In this document: positions 1 through 8,685 of the stretch, one piece after another
How positions within the stretch are numbered: position 1 is the first letter of the stretch
Layout: every line of letters starts with the position of its first letter
The notes under the pieces: generated by a model
Database searches by the model: none
What the model was told of the DNA's origin: nothing
Seen by the model: the letters and a program-made list of their open reading frames with translations, nothing else
Assembly (NCBI RefSeq): GCF_014191875.1
Contig: NZ_JACHXD010000001.1
Span: forward strand, 248,001 to 312,000
Direction: 5' to 3'
DNA length: 64,000 bases
Origin: Pseudoduganella violacea
GTDB lineage: Bacteria; Pseudomonadota; Gammaproteobacteria; Burkholderiales; Burkholderiaceae_D
Translations under genes and position numbers: made by a program

Positions 1-2
1 CC

Positions 3-188
3 GCCTCAGTTGGAGAAGGCGTAATGGAGCTGCGCATTCATCTTGGCGCCGGGTATCGGGTCTATTTTGCTCAACATGGAAAAACCATCGTCATCCTTCT
101 GTGCGGCGGCGATAAAAGTAGTCAAAGCACAGATATACGGCGCGCCAAAGAATACTGGCTCGATTGGAAAGGTCGGGAACATGGATAA
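3..188 (+). CDS. RelE/HigB-like addiction-module toxin, C-terminal part (cut by window edge)
   Basis: The frame enters the window already open and ends at TAA 186-188. The visible 61 residues contain the block [15 protein letters not shown] followed by [13 protein letters not shown] and a DIRRAKEYW tail. This is the conserved C-terminal half of the phage Gp49/HigB-like 'putative addiction module killer' family of RelE-fold proteins, whose members usually act as ribosome-dependent mRNA interferases. The N-terminal part lies outside the window. The stop overlaps the ATG of the next gene by 8 bases, the usual toxin-first layout of HigBA-type modules. Recognition rests on motif memory. Whether the toxin is intact cannot be judged here. 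Confidence 0.8.
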   Translation, partial: ASVGEGVMELRIHLGAGYRVYFAQHGKTIVILLCGGDKSSQSTDIRRAKEYWLDWKGREHG

Positions 189-540
189 AGGAAGCAGTGC
201 CGTTTCGCATACCGAACGGGAAATCGAGGAATTGCGCGCCGACCGGGAGCTGGCAACCGAATACCTGAAAGCCGCCATGGAGTCATTGGACGATCCCAAT
301 GAGAGGGCGGCGGGCCTGCTGGCACTGCGTACCGTCGCCGAAGCCTACGGCGGGCTGGGCGCAGTGGCGGCAGAAGCTGGCATCAGCCGCGAAGCACTGT
401 ATCGTGCCTTGTCCCCCAGGGGGAATCCAACATTACGCATCCTGCTGGCCGTGCTGAAGGCGGTCGGGATGCGTCTCTCTGTCGAATCCAGCGAGACTTG
501 GGTAGAACAAGATAAGCGGGCAGCGCAAAGCGCGGGCTGA
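181..540 (+). CDS. HigA-like antitoxin / transcriptional regulator
   Basis: This 119-residue protein starts at the ATG that overlaps the toxin stop (ATGGATAA). Residues about 25-50 fit the AddA/HigA-type 'putative addiction module antidote' family, with [11 protein letters not shown] near the N-terminus and then [21 protein letters not shown] helix-turn-helix follows ([20 protein letters not shown]), the DNA-binding part used for autorepression of the module. A longer open frame exists upstream, but it would run through the toxin in another frame and is rejected. The antitoxin is expected to bind and silence the upstream toxin and to repress their promoter, which lies outside the window. Confidence 0.85.
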   Translation: MDKGSSAVSHTEREIEELRADRELATEYLKAAMESLDDPNERAAGLLALRTVAEAYGGLGAVAAEAGISREALYRALSPRGNPTLRILLAVLKAVGMRLSVESSETWVEQDKRAAQSAG

Positions 541-1227
541 TTAAGCCTCGAAGCGGCGCAGGCCGTCGAGGTCGAGGATGCGGATGCCGCCATAGTCGAC
601 CCGGAGCAGGCCTTGTCTTTCGAGCAGCTGCAAGGCCTGGTTGGCACGCTGGCGCGAGGCGCCAGACAGCAGGCCGACTTCTTCCTGCGAGATCTGCAAC
701 AGCGGTTCGCTGCCGGGATATAAATGCGAATGGAACAGCGAGGCGAGGCAGCGCGCCACGCGGGTGTCGGGGTCGAGCAGGCGTTCGCTTTCGACCAGGC
801 CGATGAACTGGCCCAGGCGCTCGTTCAGTTGCATCAGCAGGAAGCGCGTGAACGGCAGGCTGGTTTCCAGCAGCCAGAGGAAAGTCTCGGCCGGCATGCG
901 CGCGATGCGGCTGTCGCGCAGGGCCATGGCGTCGTATTTGCGGCGCTCATCTTTCAGCAGCGAGCCTTCGCCGAACCAGCCGCCGGGCGGCACGCCGGTG
1001 AAGGTCACGCTTTTGCCGGACGGCGAAAAATTATTCATCTTGACCATGCCGCTCAGGATGCCCACCCAATTGTCCACCACCTCGCCCTTGTGGCACACAT
1101 AGCCGCCTTTCGGCACGAACACTTCGAAGGTGGTCGCTTCCACGCGCGCCATCTGCTCGGGCGTCAGGGTCTTGGCCCAGATTGCCGCGTGCAGCGCTTC
1201 CTTCAGGGTCGGTTGTTTAGTTTCCAT
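541..1227 (-). CDS. Crp/Fnr-family transcriptional regulator
   Basis: The 228-residue protein has an N-terminal cyclic-nucleotide-binding-type beta barrel (about residues 20-140, with GGYVCHKGEVVDNWVGILSG and PPGGWFGEGSLL) and a C-terminal winged helix. The recognition helix is in EEVGLLSGASRQRANQALQLLERQGLL. It has no Cys cluster of the FNR [4Fe-4S] type, so it is not a classical oxygen-sensing FNR. The conserved arginine used by CRP to bind cAMP phosphate is not obvious, so the effector is unknown. The gene is divergent from the acyl-CoA synthetase/ABC operon starting at 1370. It is a plausible regulator of that operon and of itself through the palindrome at 1258-1275; this link is inferred from position only. 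Confidence 0.9.
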   Translation of the reverse strand: METKQPTLKEALHAAIWAKTLTPEQMARVEATTFEVFVPKGGYVCHKGEVVDNWVGILSGMVKMNNFSPSGKSVTFTGVPPGGWFGEGSLLKDERRKYDAMALRDSRIARMPAETFLWLLETSLPFTRFLLMQLNERLGQFIGLVESERLLDPDTRVARCLASLFHSHLYPGSEPLLQISQEEVGLLSGASRQRANQALQLLERQGLLRVDYGGIRILDLDGLRRFEA

Positions 1228-1257
1228 TGTTGCGACGCACCATCAAAAGTCCGCGAA

Positions 1258-1275
1258 TTGTCTCCGAAAAGACAA
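1258..1275. promoter_or_regulatory. Palindrome TTGTCT-N6-AGACAA, candidate Crp/Fnr-type operator
   Basis: The intergenic region holds a perfect 6-6-6 inverted repeat (TTGTCT, six bases, AGACAA). It lies 31 bases upstream of the regulator start and about 95 bases upstream of the synthetase start. Crp/Fnr proteins bind symmetric sites of about this size and spacing. The half-site resembles but does not equal the FNR TTGAT motif. Function is inferred from position. Confidence 0.45.
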
Positions 1276-1369
1276 CATGTCCCAAAAACGCACGTTAATA
1301 TCATCACACAAGAAAAGTGCTGATCAGAACCATTATAAGCGCCCCCAAGAGAGGGCTAAGGAGACACTG

Positions 1370-3316
1370 GTGCAGACTGAATTACACACTTTCCCGCGCC
1401 GCCTGCTTCAGCACGGGAAGGACCGCCCGCTCAAGCCGGCGTTCCGCGAGAAGTACCTCGGCATCTGGCAGACCTGGAACTGGGCGCAGGTGAACGAGGA
1501 AGTGCGCGCCCTGGCCTGCGGGCTGGCCGCGCAGGGCTTCCAGCGCGGCATGAACCTGGCGATCATCGGCGACAACCGTCCGCGCCTGTACTGGGCCATG
1601 CTGGCGGCACAGTGCCTGGGCGGCGTGCCGGTTCCGCTGTATCAGGACGCGCCGGCCGCCGATATGGCTTTCGTGCTGGAGAACGCGGAAATCCGCTACG
1701 CCGTGGTGGAAGACCAGGAGCAGGTGGACAAGCTGCTGGAGCTGAAAGCGAGCTGCCCGGACATCGCTCACATCGCATACGAAGACGAACGCGGCATGCG
1801 CAACTACATGCAGCCGGAGCTGACCTCCTTCGCCAAGCTTCAGGAACTGGGCCGCGCTTACGACAAGGCCAATCCCGGCTTCTACGAAGCGGCCATCGCC
1901 GCCGGCCAGGAATTCGACAACGCCATCATCCTCTACACCTCGGGCACCACCGGCAAGCCGAAAGGCGTGTGCCAGACCCATTCCGCGCTGATCGCGGCCG
2001 CCACCGGCGGCATCGGCTTCGACAACCTGAAAGACAGCGAAGACATCCTGTCCTACCTGCCCATGGCCTGGGTCGGCGACTGCCTGTTTTCACTGGCGCA
2101 GGCCATGGTGGCCGGCTTCACCGTCAACTGCCCGGAATCGAGCGACACGGTGATGACCGATATGCGTGAAATCGGCCCCACCTACTATTTCGCGCCGCCG
2201 CGCATCTTCGAAAACATGCTGACCCAGGTGATGATACGCATGGAAGACGCCGGCACGCTGAAGCGCAAGATGTTCCAGCACTATATGGACGTGGCGCGCC
2301 GCTGCGGCGCCGACATCCTGGACGGCAAGGACGTGCCCCTGTCCGACCGCATTGCCTACGCCCTGGGCGACCTGCTGGTGTATGGCCCGCTGAAAAACGT
2401 GCTGGGCCTGTCGCGCGTGCGCGTGGCCTACACGGCGGGCGCCGCCATCGGCCCCGACCTGTTCCGCTTCTACCGCTCGATCGGCATCAACCTGAAACAG
2501 TTCTACGGCTCGACCGAGACCTGCGCCTATATCTGCCTGCAACCGGACGGCAAGATCAAGTTCGACAGCGTGGGCCTGCCCGCGCCCGGCGTGGAAGTGA
2601 AGCTGGCCGCCAACGGCGAGGTTCTGGTGAAATCGCCGACGCTGATGGACTGCTACTACAAGCGTCCCGACGCCACCAGCGAAGCCATCGACGAGCAAGG
2701 CTATTTCCACACCGGCGATGCGGGCCTGTTCGACAGCGAAGGCCATCTGAAAATCATCGACCGCGCGGCCGACGTGGGCAAGCTGAATGGCGGCGCCATG
2801 TTCGCGCCCAACTATATCGAGAACAAGCTGAAGTTCTTCCCCTTCATCAAGGAGGCTGTGGCTTTCGGCAACCAGCGCGACCAAGTCACGGCCTTCATCA
2901 ATATCGATATGGAGGCGGTGGGCAACTGGGCTGAGCGGCGCAATATCGCCTACTCGGGCTACACCGACCTGGCGGCCCATGCGCAAACCTATGAGCTGAT
3001 CAAGGAGTGCATCGAAAAGGTCAACGCCGACCTGGCCAGCGAGGCGCTGATGGGCGACACCCAGGTGCACCGCTTCCTCGTGCTGCACAAGGAACTGGAT
3101 CCGGACGACGATGAGCTGACCCGTACCCGCAAAGTGCGCCGCAAATTCGTCGCCGAAAAATACGCGGTGCTGATCGACGCGCTCTACAGCGGCAAGGCCG
3201 TGCAACATATCGAAACCCAGGTGAAATTCGAGGATGGCCGCAGCGGCATGATCGCCGCCGACCTGCAAATCCAGGACAGCAAAACCTTTCCCGTCATCGG
3301 GAAGGCCGCAGCATGA
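1370..3316 (+). CDS. Long-chain acyl-CoA synthetase-like AMP-forming ligase
   Basis: This 648-residue ANL-superfamily ligase starts at GTG 1370, six bases after a near-perfect AAGGAG at 1358-1363. A longer open frame upstream has no support. The ATP-binding loop YTSGTTGKPKG is at residues 189-199. Later core motifs include FYGSTETCAY and GYFHTGDAGLFDSEGHLKIIDR. The protein should activate a carboxylic acid to the acyl-adenylate and then the CoA thioester. The family members closest in length are long-chain fatty-acid:CoA ligases. It is the first gene of an operon with a Liv-type ABC importer (the stop overlaps the next ATG as ATGA). This suggests the importer carries an acid that is activated on entry. 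The substrate cannot be read from the sequence. Confidence 0.9.
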   Translation: MQTELHTFPRRLLQHGKDRPLKPAFREKYLGIWQTWNWAQVNEEVRALACGLAAQGFQRGMNLAIIGDNRPRLYWAMLAAQCLGGVPVPLYQDAPAADMAFVLENAEIRYAVVEDQEQVDKLLELKASCPDIAHIAYEDERGMRNYMQPELTSFAKLQELGRAYDKANPGFYEAAIAAGQEFDNAIILYTSGTTGKPKGVCQTHSALIAAATGGIGFDNLKDSEDILSYLPMAWVGDCLFSLAQAMVAGFTVNCPESSDTVMTDMREIGPTYYFAPPRIFENMLTQVMIRMEDAGTLKRKMFQHYMDVARRCGADILDGKDVPLSDRIAYALGDLLVYGPLKNVLGLSRVRVAYTAGAAIGPDLFRFYRSIGINLKQFYGSTETCAYICLQPDGKIKFDSVGLPAPGVEVKLAANGEVLVKSPTLMDCYYKRPDATSEAIDEQGYFHTGDAGLFDSEGHLKIIDRAADVGKLNGGAMFAPNYIENKLKFFPFIKEAVAFGNQRDQVTAFINIDMEAVGNWAERRNIAYSGYTDLAAHAQTYELIKECIEKVNADLASEALMGDTQVHRFLVLHKELDPDDDELTRTRKVRRKFVAEKYAVLIDALYSGKAVQHIETQVKFEDGRSGMIAADLQIQDSKTFPVIGKAAA

Positions 3317-4143
3317 TCGAGGAACCCACCATGATAATGAATGAACCCGACATGCACTTCGGCTCAGCGCGCAAGACCGGCCCGGTGATACTCGATCTGC
3401 AGAATATCTCGCTGTCCTTCGGTGGCGTGAAAGCGCTGACCAATATCTCCTTCGACGTGCGCCAGCATGAAATCCGCGCCATCATCGGCCCCAATGGCGC
3501 GGGCAAAAGCTCGATGCTGAATGTGATCAATGGTGTGTACCGCCCGCAGCAGGGCGAGATCATCTATCGCGGCCAGCACCGCAAAAATATGGATTGCTAC
3601 CAGGCCGCCAAATCCGGCATCGCGCGCACCTTCCAGAACATCGCCCTGTTCAAGGGCATGACGGTGCTGGACAACATCATGACCGGCCGTAACCTGAAGA
3701 TGAAATCCAACTTCCTGCTGCAAGCCCTGTACTGGGGACCGGCGCGGCGCGAGGAGATCGAACACCGTAAAAAGGCCGAAGCCATCATCGACTTCCTGGA
3801 AATCCAGCATATCCGCAAAACGCCGGTCGGCCGCCTGCCCTACGGCCTGCAAAAGCGCGTGGAGCTGGGCCGCGCCCTGGCGGCCGAACCGGAAATCCTG
3901 CTGCTGGACGAACCGATGGCCGGCATGAACGTGGAAGAAAAACAGGATATGTGCCGCTTCATCCTCGACGTGAACGACCAGTTCGGCACCACCATCGTGC
4001 TGATCGAGCACGATATGGGCGTGGTGATGGATATCTCGGACCGCGTGGTGGTGCTTGACTACGGCAAGAAGATTGGCGACGGCACGCCCGACGAGGTGCG
4101 CGGCAATCAGGATGTGATCAACGCCTATCTCGGCAGCCACTAG
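3313..4143 (+). CDS. Branched-chain amino-acid-type ABC transporter ATP-binding protein (LivG type)
   Basis: The 276-residue cytoplasmic ATPase has Walker A GPNGAGKSS (about residues 60-68), signature-like LPYGLQKRVELGRAL, Walker B EILLLDEPMAG and switch His in VLIEHDMG. It belongs to the HAAT family, in which two different ATPases energise two different permeases. The first ATG overlaps the synthetase stop. Alternative starts at 3331 and 3337 cannot be excluded, because the N-terminal tail before VILDLQNISLSFGG is variable. It sits in the operon with both permeases, the binding protein and the second ATPase, so the importer is complete. The substrate is probably not an amino acid, given the flanking acyl-CoA ligases (inference). 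Confidence 0.9.
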   Translation: MIEEPTMIMNEPDMHFGSARKTGPVILDLQNISLSFGGVKALTNISFDVRQHEIRAIIGPNGAGKSSMLNVINGVYRPQQGEIIYRGQHRKNMDCYQAAKSGIARTFQNIALFKGMTVLDNIMTGRNLKMKSNFLLQALYWGPARREEIEHRKKAEAIIDFLEIQHIRKTPVGRLPYGLQKRVELGRALAAEPEILLLDEPMAGMNVEEKQDMCRFILDVNDQFGTTIVLIEHDMGVVMDISDRVVVLDYGKKIGDGTPDEVRGNQDVINAYLGSH

Positions 4144-4152
4144 GAGCAAGTA

Positions 4153-5055
4153 ATGAATATCAGTTTCTTCTTCGAGGTGCTGATCGGCGGCCTGCTGTCC
4201 GGCGTGATGTACGCGCTGGTGGCGATCGGCTTTGTGCTGATCTACAAGGCATCCGGCGTCTTCAATTTCGCCCAGGGCGCCATGGTCTTCTTCGCCGCGC
4301 TGACCTGCGTCGGCATCATGGATAAATTCGGCCTCTCGCTATGGCTGGCGATTCCGGCCACCATGGTCGCCATGATTATTCTGGGGCTGGCCATCGAGCG
4401 CGTGGTGCTGCGGCCCCTGGTGAACCAGCCCGAGATCGCGCTGTTCATGGCCACCATCGGCCTGGCTTTCTTCATCGAAGGCCTGGCCCAGCTGCTGTGG
4501 GGTTCTCAAGTGCACAAGCTGGAACTGCCGATCGAGGACGTGCCGCTGCAATACCTGCTGGATAACTTCAACATCATCGTGTCCCAGTTCGACGTGATCG
4601 CCGCCGCCATCTGCGGCGTGATGGTGATCGTGCTGGCCCTGCTGTTCGCCAAAACCAAGGTGGGACGCGCCCTGCGCGCCGTGGCCGACGACCACCAGGC
4701 CGCGCTGGCCGTGGGCATTCCGCTGCAGCGCATCTGGGCCGTGCTGTGGGCCGTGGCCGGGCTGGTGGCGATGGTGGCGGGCCTGCTGTGGGGCGCGCGC
4801 AATGGCGTGCAGTTCGCGCTGACCTTCATCGCGCTGAAGGCGCTGCCGGTGCTGATCCTGGGCGGCTTCACCTCGGTGCCGGGCGCCATCGTGGGCGGCC
4901 TGATTATCGGCGCTTCGGAAAAACTGGCCGAGGTGTATATCGGCCCGCTGGTGGGCGGCGGCATCGAAGGCTGGTTCCCGTATGTGCTGGCCCTGCTGTT
5001 CCTGCTGGTCCGGCCCGAAGGCCTGTTCGGCGAAAAAATCATCCGCAGGATTTGA
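4153..5055 (+). CDS. Branched-chain amino-acid-type ABC transporter permease (LivH type)
   Basis: This 300-residue inner-membrane protein has about eight hydrophobic segments. The LivH-family N-terminal pattern GLLSGVMYALVAIGFVLIYK and NFAQGAM is followed by the cytoplasmic coupling region KVGRALRAVADD and the C-terminal GAIVGGLIIGASEKLAE. The start follows an AGGAGC-like ribosome binding site at 4143-4148. It pairs with the LivM-type permease immediately downstream to form the translocation pore. Length and motifs are normal for the family. Confidence 0.9.
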   Translation: MNISFFFEVLIGGLLSGVMYALVAIGFVLIYKASGVFNFAQGAMVFFAALTCVGIMDKFGLSLWLAIPATMVAMIILGLAIERVVLRPLVNQPEIALFMATIGLAFFIEGLAQLLWGSQVHKLELPIEDVPLQYLLDNFNIIVSQFDVIAAAICGVMVIVLALLFAKTKVGRALRAVADDHQAALAVGIPLQRIWAVLWAVAGLVAMVAGLLWGARNGVQFALTFIALKALPVLILGGFTSVPGAIVGGLIIGASEKLAEVYIGPLVGGGIEGWFPYVLALLFLLVRPEGLFGEKIIRRI

Positions 5056-5067
5056 GAGGATCGCACC

Positions 5068-6126
5068 ATGTTCTACCGTGAAGCAGGACAATTCAAGACC
5101 AGCTACGAAACGGACGGCCAGATCCTGCCCATCCGCCAGGACCGCATCGCCCTGTTCGCGACGCTGGCCGTGGCGCTGCTGGCGCTGCCGCTGATTTCCT
5201 CGCCCTATATGCTGTCGGCGATCCTCATCCCCTTCCTGATCTTTGCGCTGGCCGCGCTGGGGCTGAACATCCTGACCGGCTATGCCGGACAGCTCTCGCT
5301 CGGCACGGCCGCCTTCATGGCGGTGGGCGCCTTCGCCTCGTACAACTTCATGGCGCGCCTGCCCGGCATTCCGGTGCTGCTGGCCTTCGCGCTGGGTGGC
5401 CTGTGCGCGGCCATGGTGGGCATCGCCTTCGGCCTGCCTTCGCTGCGCATCCGCGGCTTCTACCTGGCCGCGTCCACGCTGGCGACCCAGTTCTTCGTGG
5501 TCTGGTGCCTGACCAAGATTCCCTGGCTGACCGGCCACAGCTCGTCCGGCGTGATCACCGCGCAGAAAATGGAAATCCTCGGCTATGCCTTCGATACGCC
5601 GGCACGCAAATATGTGCTGGTGCTGGGCGTGGTCGCCTTCATGGCCCTGCTGGCGAAGAACATGCTGCGCTCGAACGTGGGCCGCTCCTGGATGGCGGTG
5701 CGCGATATGGATGTGGCGGCCGAAGTGATCGGTTTCCGCCTGATGCGCACCAAATTGCTGGCCTTCGCTGTCAGCTCCTTCTACTGCGGCGTAGCGGGCG
5801 CGCTGTATGCGTTCGCCTATCTGGGCACGGTGGAACCGGAAGCGTACAACCTCGACCTTTCCTTCCGCATCCTGTTCATGATCATCATCGGCGGCGTCGG
5901 TTCGATTCTCGGCTCCTTCCTCGGCGCGGCCTTCATCGTGCTGTTGCCGGTGTTCCTGAACATCCTGGCGCATGGCCTGGCCCTGCCCACCAGCGTGGCA
6001 TCGAATCTGGAGCTGATGACCTTCGGCGCCCTGATCATTTTCTTCCTGATCGTGGAACCCCACGGTCTGGCGCGTTTATGGCAAATCGGTAAAGAAAAAC
6101 TGCGCCTGTGGCCTTTCCCCCACTGA
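5068..6126 (+). CDS. Branched-chain amino-acid-type ABC transporter permease (LivM type)
   Basis: The 352-residue inner-membrane protein has a hydrophilic N-terminal tail of about 30 residues, then roughly ten hydrophobic segments. Family motifs include LNILTGYAGQLSLGTAAFMAVGA, PSLRIRGFYLAASTLATQF and the coupling helix NVGRSWMAVRDMDVAAEVIGF. It starts 12 bases after the LivH-type stop with GAGAGGA in front. The extended polar N-terminus is typical of LivM proteins in acyl-CoA-ligase-linked clusters as I remember them, but I cannot verify this. It is the second half of the permease heterodimer. Confidence 0.9.
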   Translation: MFYREAGQFKTSYETDGQILPIRQDRIALFATLAVALLALPLISSPYMLSAILIPFLIFALAALGLNILTGYAGQLSLGTAAFMAVGAFASYNFMARLPGIPVLLAFALGGLCAAMVGIAFGLPSLRIRGFYLAASTLATQFFVVWCLTKIPWLTGHSSSGVITAQKMEILGYAFDTPARKYVLVLGVVAFMALLAKNMLRSNVGRSWMAVRDMDVAAEVIGFRLMRTKLLAFAVSSFYCGVAGALYAFAYLGTVEPEAYNLDLSFRILFMIIIGGVGSILGSFLGAAFIVLLPVFLNILAHGLALPTSVASNLELMTFGALIIFFLIVEPHGLARLWQIGKEKLRLWPFPH

Positions 6127-6157
6127 GCAGCGGATAAAAACCATTGAGGAGACACAA

Positions 6158-7468
6158 ATGAAAAAAGCCCTGAAAACCCTGGCCCTGAGCGTCGCCCTGA
6201 TCGGCAGCTTCGCCTCCGCACAAGCCCAGGTCACGGAGCAGTTCGTGGCCCTGCCGTCCTACCGCGTCGGCCCTTATGCGGCGGGCGGTTCCGGCTTCTA
6301 TGGCGGCATCATCGATTACTTCAACCTGGTCAACGCCAACGGCGGCATCAATGGCGTGAAGGTCAGCTGGGAAGAATGCGAAACCGAATACAACCCTTCG
6401 CGCGGCGTGGAATGCTATGAGCGCCTGAAAACCAAGAACGGCGGCGCCACCATGGTCGAGCCGCTGTCCACCGGCATCGCCTACGGCATCCTGGACCGCA
6501 TCCCGCAGGACAAGGTACCGATGACGACCCTGGGCTATGGCCGCTCCGACGCGGCCAACGGCAAGGTCTTCCCCTACGTCTTCCCGCTGATCTCCGACTA
6601 TTGGAGCCAGGCGGCCGCCATGATCAAGTATCTGGGCGATAAGGACGGCGGCGTGGCCAAGCTCAAAGGCAAGAAGATCGTGCACCTGTACCACGACTCG
6701 GCCTTCGGCAAGGAACCCTTGCCGGTGCTGGAGGCGTTGGCCGCCCAGCATGGCTTTGAGCTGATCAAGATTCCCGTCGCGCCGCCGGGCAGCGAACAGC
6801 AGTCGCAGTGGCTGCAGATCCGCCAGGCGAAACCGGACCATGTGATCCTGTGGGGCTGGGGCGTGATGAATTCCGTTGCCATCAAGACCGCGCAGCGCAA
6901 CGGCTTCCCGCGCGAGAAAATCCTCGGCGTGTGGTGGGCCGGTTCGGAAGAGGACACCGTGCCGTCGGGCGACGCCGCCAAGGGCTATACCGCGATGTCC
7001 TTCAACACGCCGGGCAACTACCCGGTGCTGGACGAGATCCGCAAGAAAATCTACAGCGGCGGCAAGGGCAATCTGGCCGACCAGTCGCGCATCGGCTCCG
7101 TGTACCACATGCGCGGCGTGACGGCCGGCATTCTGTTCGTGGAAGCCATGCGCACCGCGCAGGATAAATTCGGCAAGGGCAAGCCAGTGACTGGCGAGCA
7201 GCTGCGCTGGGGTCTGGAGAACCTGAACATCGACGAGGCGCGCCAGAAAGCCATCGGCGCGCTGAATATGTTCCCACCGGTGAAAACCTCCTGCGACGAC
7301 CACGAAGGTTCGGGCGCGGTCAAAGTGCAGCAGTGGGATGGCAAGAAGTGGAACGCCATCACGCCGAACTGGATCGTGGGCGACAAGGCGCTGGTGCGCA
7401 AGCTGGTGGAGGAATCCTCCAACAAGTACGCGGCGGAAAAGAAAATCACGCCAGCCTGCATGAAATAA
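6158..7468 (+). CDS. ABC transporter periplasmic substrate-binding protein (LivK/HAAT family)
   Basis: This 436-residue protein has a clear Sec signal peptide (MKKALKTLALSVALIGSFASAQA, cleavage after AQA near residue 24). The mature part is a type I periplasmic binding fold with VGPYAAGGSGFYGGIIDYFNLVNANGGINGVKVS and YNPSRGVECYERLK. An AGGAGACAC ribosome binding site precedes the ATG. It has four Cys in the mature region, including a CDDH segment near the C-terminus and a Cys three residues from the end. These could form disulfides. It delivers substrate to the permeases encoded just upstream. The ligand is unknown. Confidence 0.9.
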   Translation: MKKALKTLALSVALIGSFASAQAQVTEQFVALPSYRVGPYAAGGSGFYGGIIDYFNLVNANGGINGVKVSWEECETEYNPSRGVECYERLKTKNGGATMVEPLSTGIAYGILDRIPQDKVPMTTLGYGRSDAANGKVFPYVFPLISDYWSQAAAMIKYLGDKDGGVAKLKGKKIVHLYHDSAFGKEPLPVLEALAAQHGFELIKIPVAPPGSEQQSQWLQIRQAKPDHVILWGWGVMNSVAIKTAQRNGFPREKILGVWWAGSEEDTVPSGDAAKGYTAMSFNTPGNYPVLDEIRKKIYSGGKGNLADQSRIGSVYHMRGVTAGILFVEAMRTAQDKFGKGKPVTGEQLRWGLENLNIDEARQKAIGALNMFPPVKTSCDDHEGSGAVKVQQWDGKKWNAITPNWIVGDKALVRKLVEESSNKYAAEKKITPACMK

Positions 7469-7481
7469 AGCGGAGCGGGCT

Positions 7482-8324
7482 ATGACTACCTTACATGCCG
7501 TGCCGTCAATCCAGCCAGCACCCCAGCCTTATCTGTCGGTGAACAATATCGAGGTGATCTACGACCATGTGATCCTCGTGCTGAAAGGCGTGTCCCTTCA
7601 AGTCCCGCAGGGCAAGATTGTGGCCCTGCTGGGCGCCAACGGCGCCGGCAAATCGACCACGCTGAAAACCATCTCGACCCTGCTGCGCGGCGAACGCGGC
7701 GACGTGACCAAGGGCGAGGTGCAGTTCAAGGGAGAACGCATCGACCAGCTCACGCCGAACGAGCTGGTGAAGCGCGGCCTGTCGCAGGTGATGGAAGGGC
7801 GCCATTGCTTCGGCCACCTGACCATCGAGGAAAACCTGCTGACCGGCGCGTATACCCGTTCGCTCTCGCGCGCCGAGCTGCGCGAAGCGCTGGACAAGGT
7901 GTACCACTACTTCCCGCGCCTGAAGGAGCGCCGCGCCAGCCAGGCCGGCTACACCTCGGGCGGCGAGCAGCAGATGTGCGCCATCGGCCGCGCGCTGATG
8001 GCCAAGCCTTCCATGATCCTGCTGGACGAACCGTCGATGGGCATCGCGCCGCAGATCGTCGATGAAATCTTCGGCATCGTGAAGGATTTGAACACCAAGG
8101 AAAACGTCTCCTTCCTGCTGGCCGAGCAGAACACCATGGTGGCGCTGCGCTATGCGGACTTCGGCTACATCCTCGAAAACGGCCGCGTGGTGATGGAGGG
8201 CGCGGCCGACGAGCTGGCGAACAACGAGGACGTGAAGGAGTTTTATCTCGGCATGTCCGGCGCGGGCCGCAAGAGCTTCCGCGACATGAAATTCTACCGC
8301 CGGCGCAAACGCTGGCTGGCTTAA
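7482..8324 (+). CDS. Branched-chain amino-acid-type ABC transporter ATP-binding protein (LivF type)
   Basis: The 280-residue ATPase has Walker A GANGAGKSTTLK, signature SGGEQQMCAIGRAL, Walker B MILLDEPSMG and a LAEQNT switch region typical of LivF. It is about 40 residues longer than most LivF proteins because of an N-terminal tail and a basic C-terminal end (KSFRDMKFYRRRKRWLA). It completes the five-component importer begun at 3313 and is separated from the next gene by only 7 bases. Confidence 0.9.
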   Translation: MTTLHAVPSIQPAPQPYLSVNNIEVIYDHVILVLKGVSLQVPQGKIVALLGANGAGKSTTLKTISTLLRGERGDVTKGEVQFKGERIDQLTPNELVKRGLSQVMEGRHCFGHLTIEENLLTGAYTRSLSRAELREALDKVYHYFPRLKERRASQAGYTSGGEQQMCAIGRALMAKPSMILLDEPSMGIAPQIVDEIFGIVKDLNTKENVSFLLAEQNTMVALRYADFGYILENGRVVMEGAADELANNEDVKEFYLGMSGAGRKSFRDMKFYRRRKRWLA

Positions 8325-8331
8325 GGACGGT

Positions 8332-8685
8332 ATGAATCTGAACAAGGCAAAAACTTTCTGCCGCAGCCTGCCCGGCACGATAGAAAGCGTGAAATGGGGC
8401 GAGGTGCTGGTGTTCACGGTGGGCGAAAAAATGTTCGCCTGCACCGATGCCGACGGCGAGTCGAACCGCATCAGCTTCAAGGTGGAAGACGAACGCTTTC
8501 TGGAGCTGTCCGACCGTCCCGGCTTCGTGCCCGCGCCGTATCTGGCGCGCGCCAAGTGGGTGATGATCGATGACGTGAAAACCGTGGCCGAGGACGAGGC
8601 GAAGGCCTTGCTGCGGCGTTCCTATGAATTGGTGTTCGCCAAATTGAGCAAGAAAATGCAGCGCGAAATCGGAGAGCAGGTATGA
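8332..8685 (+). CDS. MmcQ/YjbR-family protein
   Basis: This 117-residue protein matches the YjbR/CyaY-fold family, with LNKAKTFCRSLPGTIESVKWGEVLVFTVGEKMFA at the N-terminus and LARAKWVMIDD plus LLRRSYELVFAKL near the end. Members have a double-wing DNA-binding-like fold but no agreed biochemical function. It lies between the LivF-type ATPase and the PaaK-like ligase, and its stop overlaps the ligase ATG by 4 bases (ATGA). It is therefore almost certainly co-translated and part of this operon. I would not assign a function. Confidence 0.85.
   Translation: MNLNKAKTFCRSLPGTIESVKWGEVLVFTVGEKMFACTDADGESNRISFKVEDERFLELSDRPGFVPAPYLARAKWVMIDDVKTVAEDEAKALLRRSYELVFAKLSKKMQREIGEQV

Noticed and set aside
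43..180. Upstream extension of the HigA-like antitoxin
   Set aside because: The extension reads through the toxin coding region in the wrong frame. The toxin frame has a clear family match and the ATG at 181 overlaps its stop in the expected way.
4339..6063. A 574-codon minus-strand open frame across the LivH/LivM permease genes
   Set aside because: Composition is dominated by His, Gln, Arg and Gly, the usual reverse image of membrane-protein codons. The plus-strand permeases are unmistakable.
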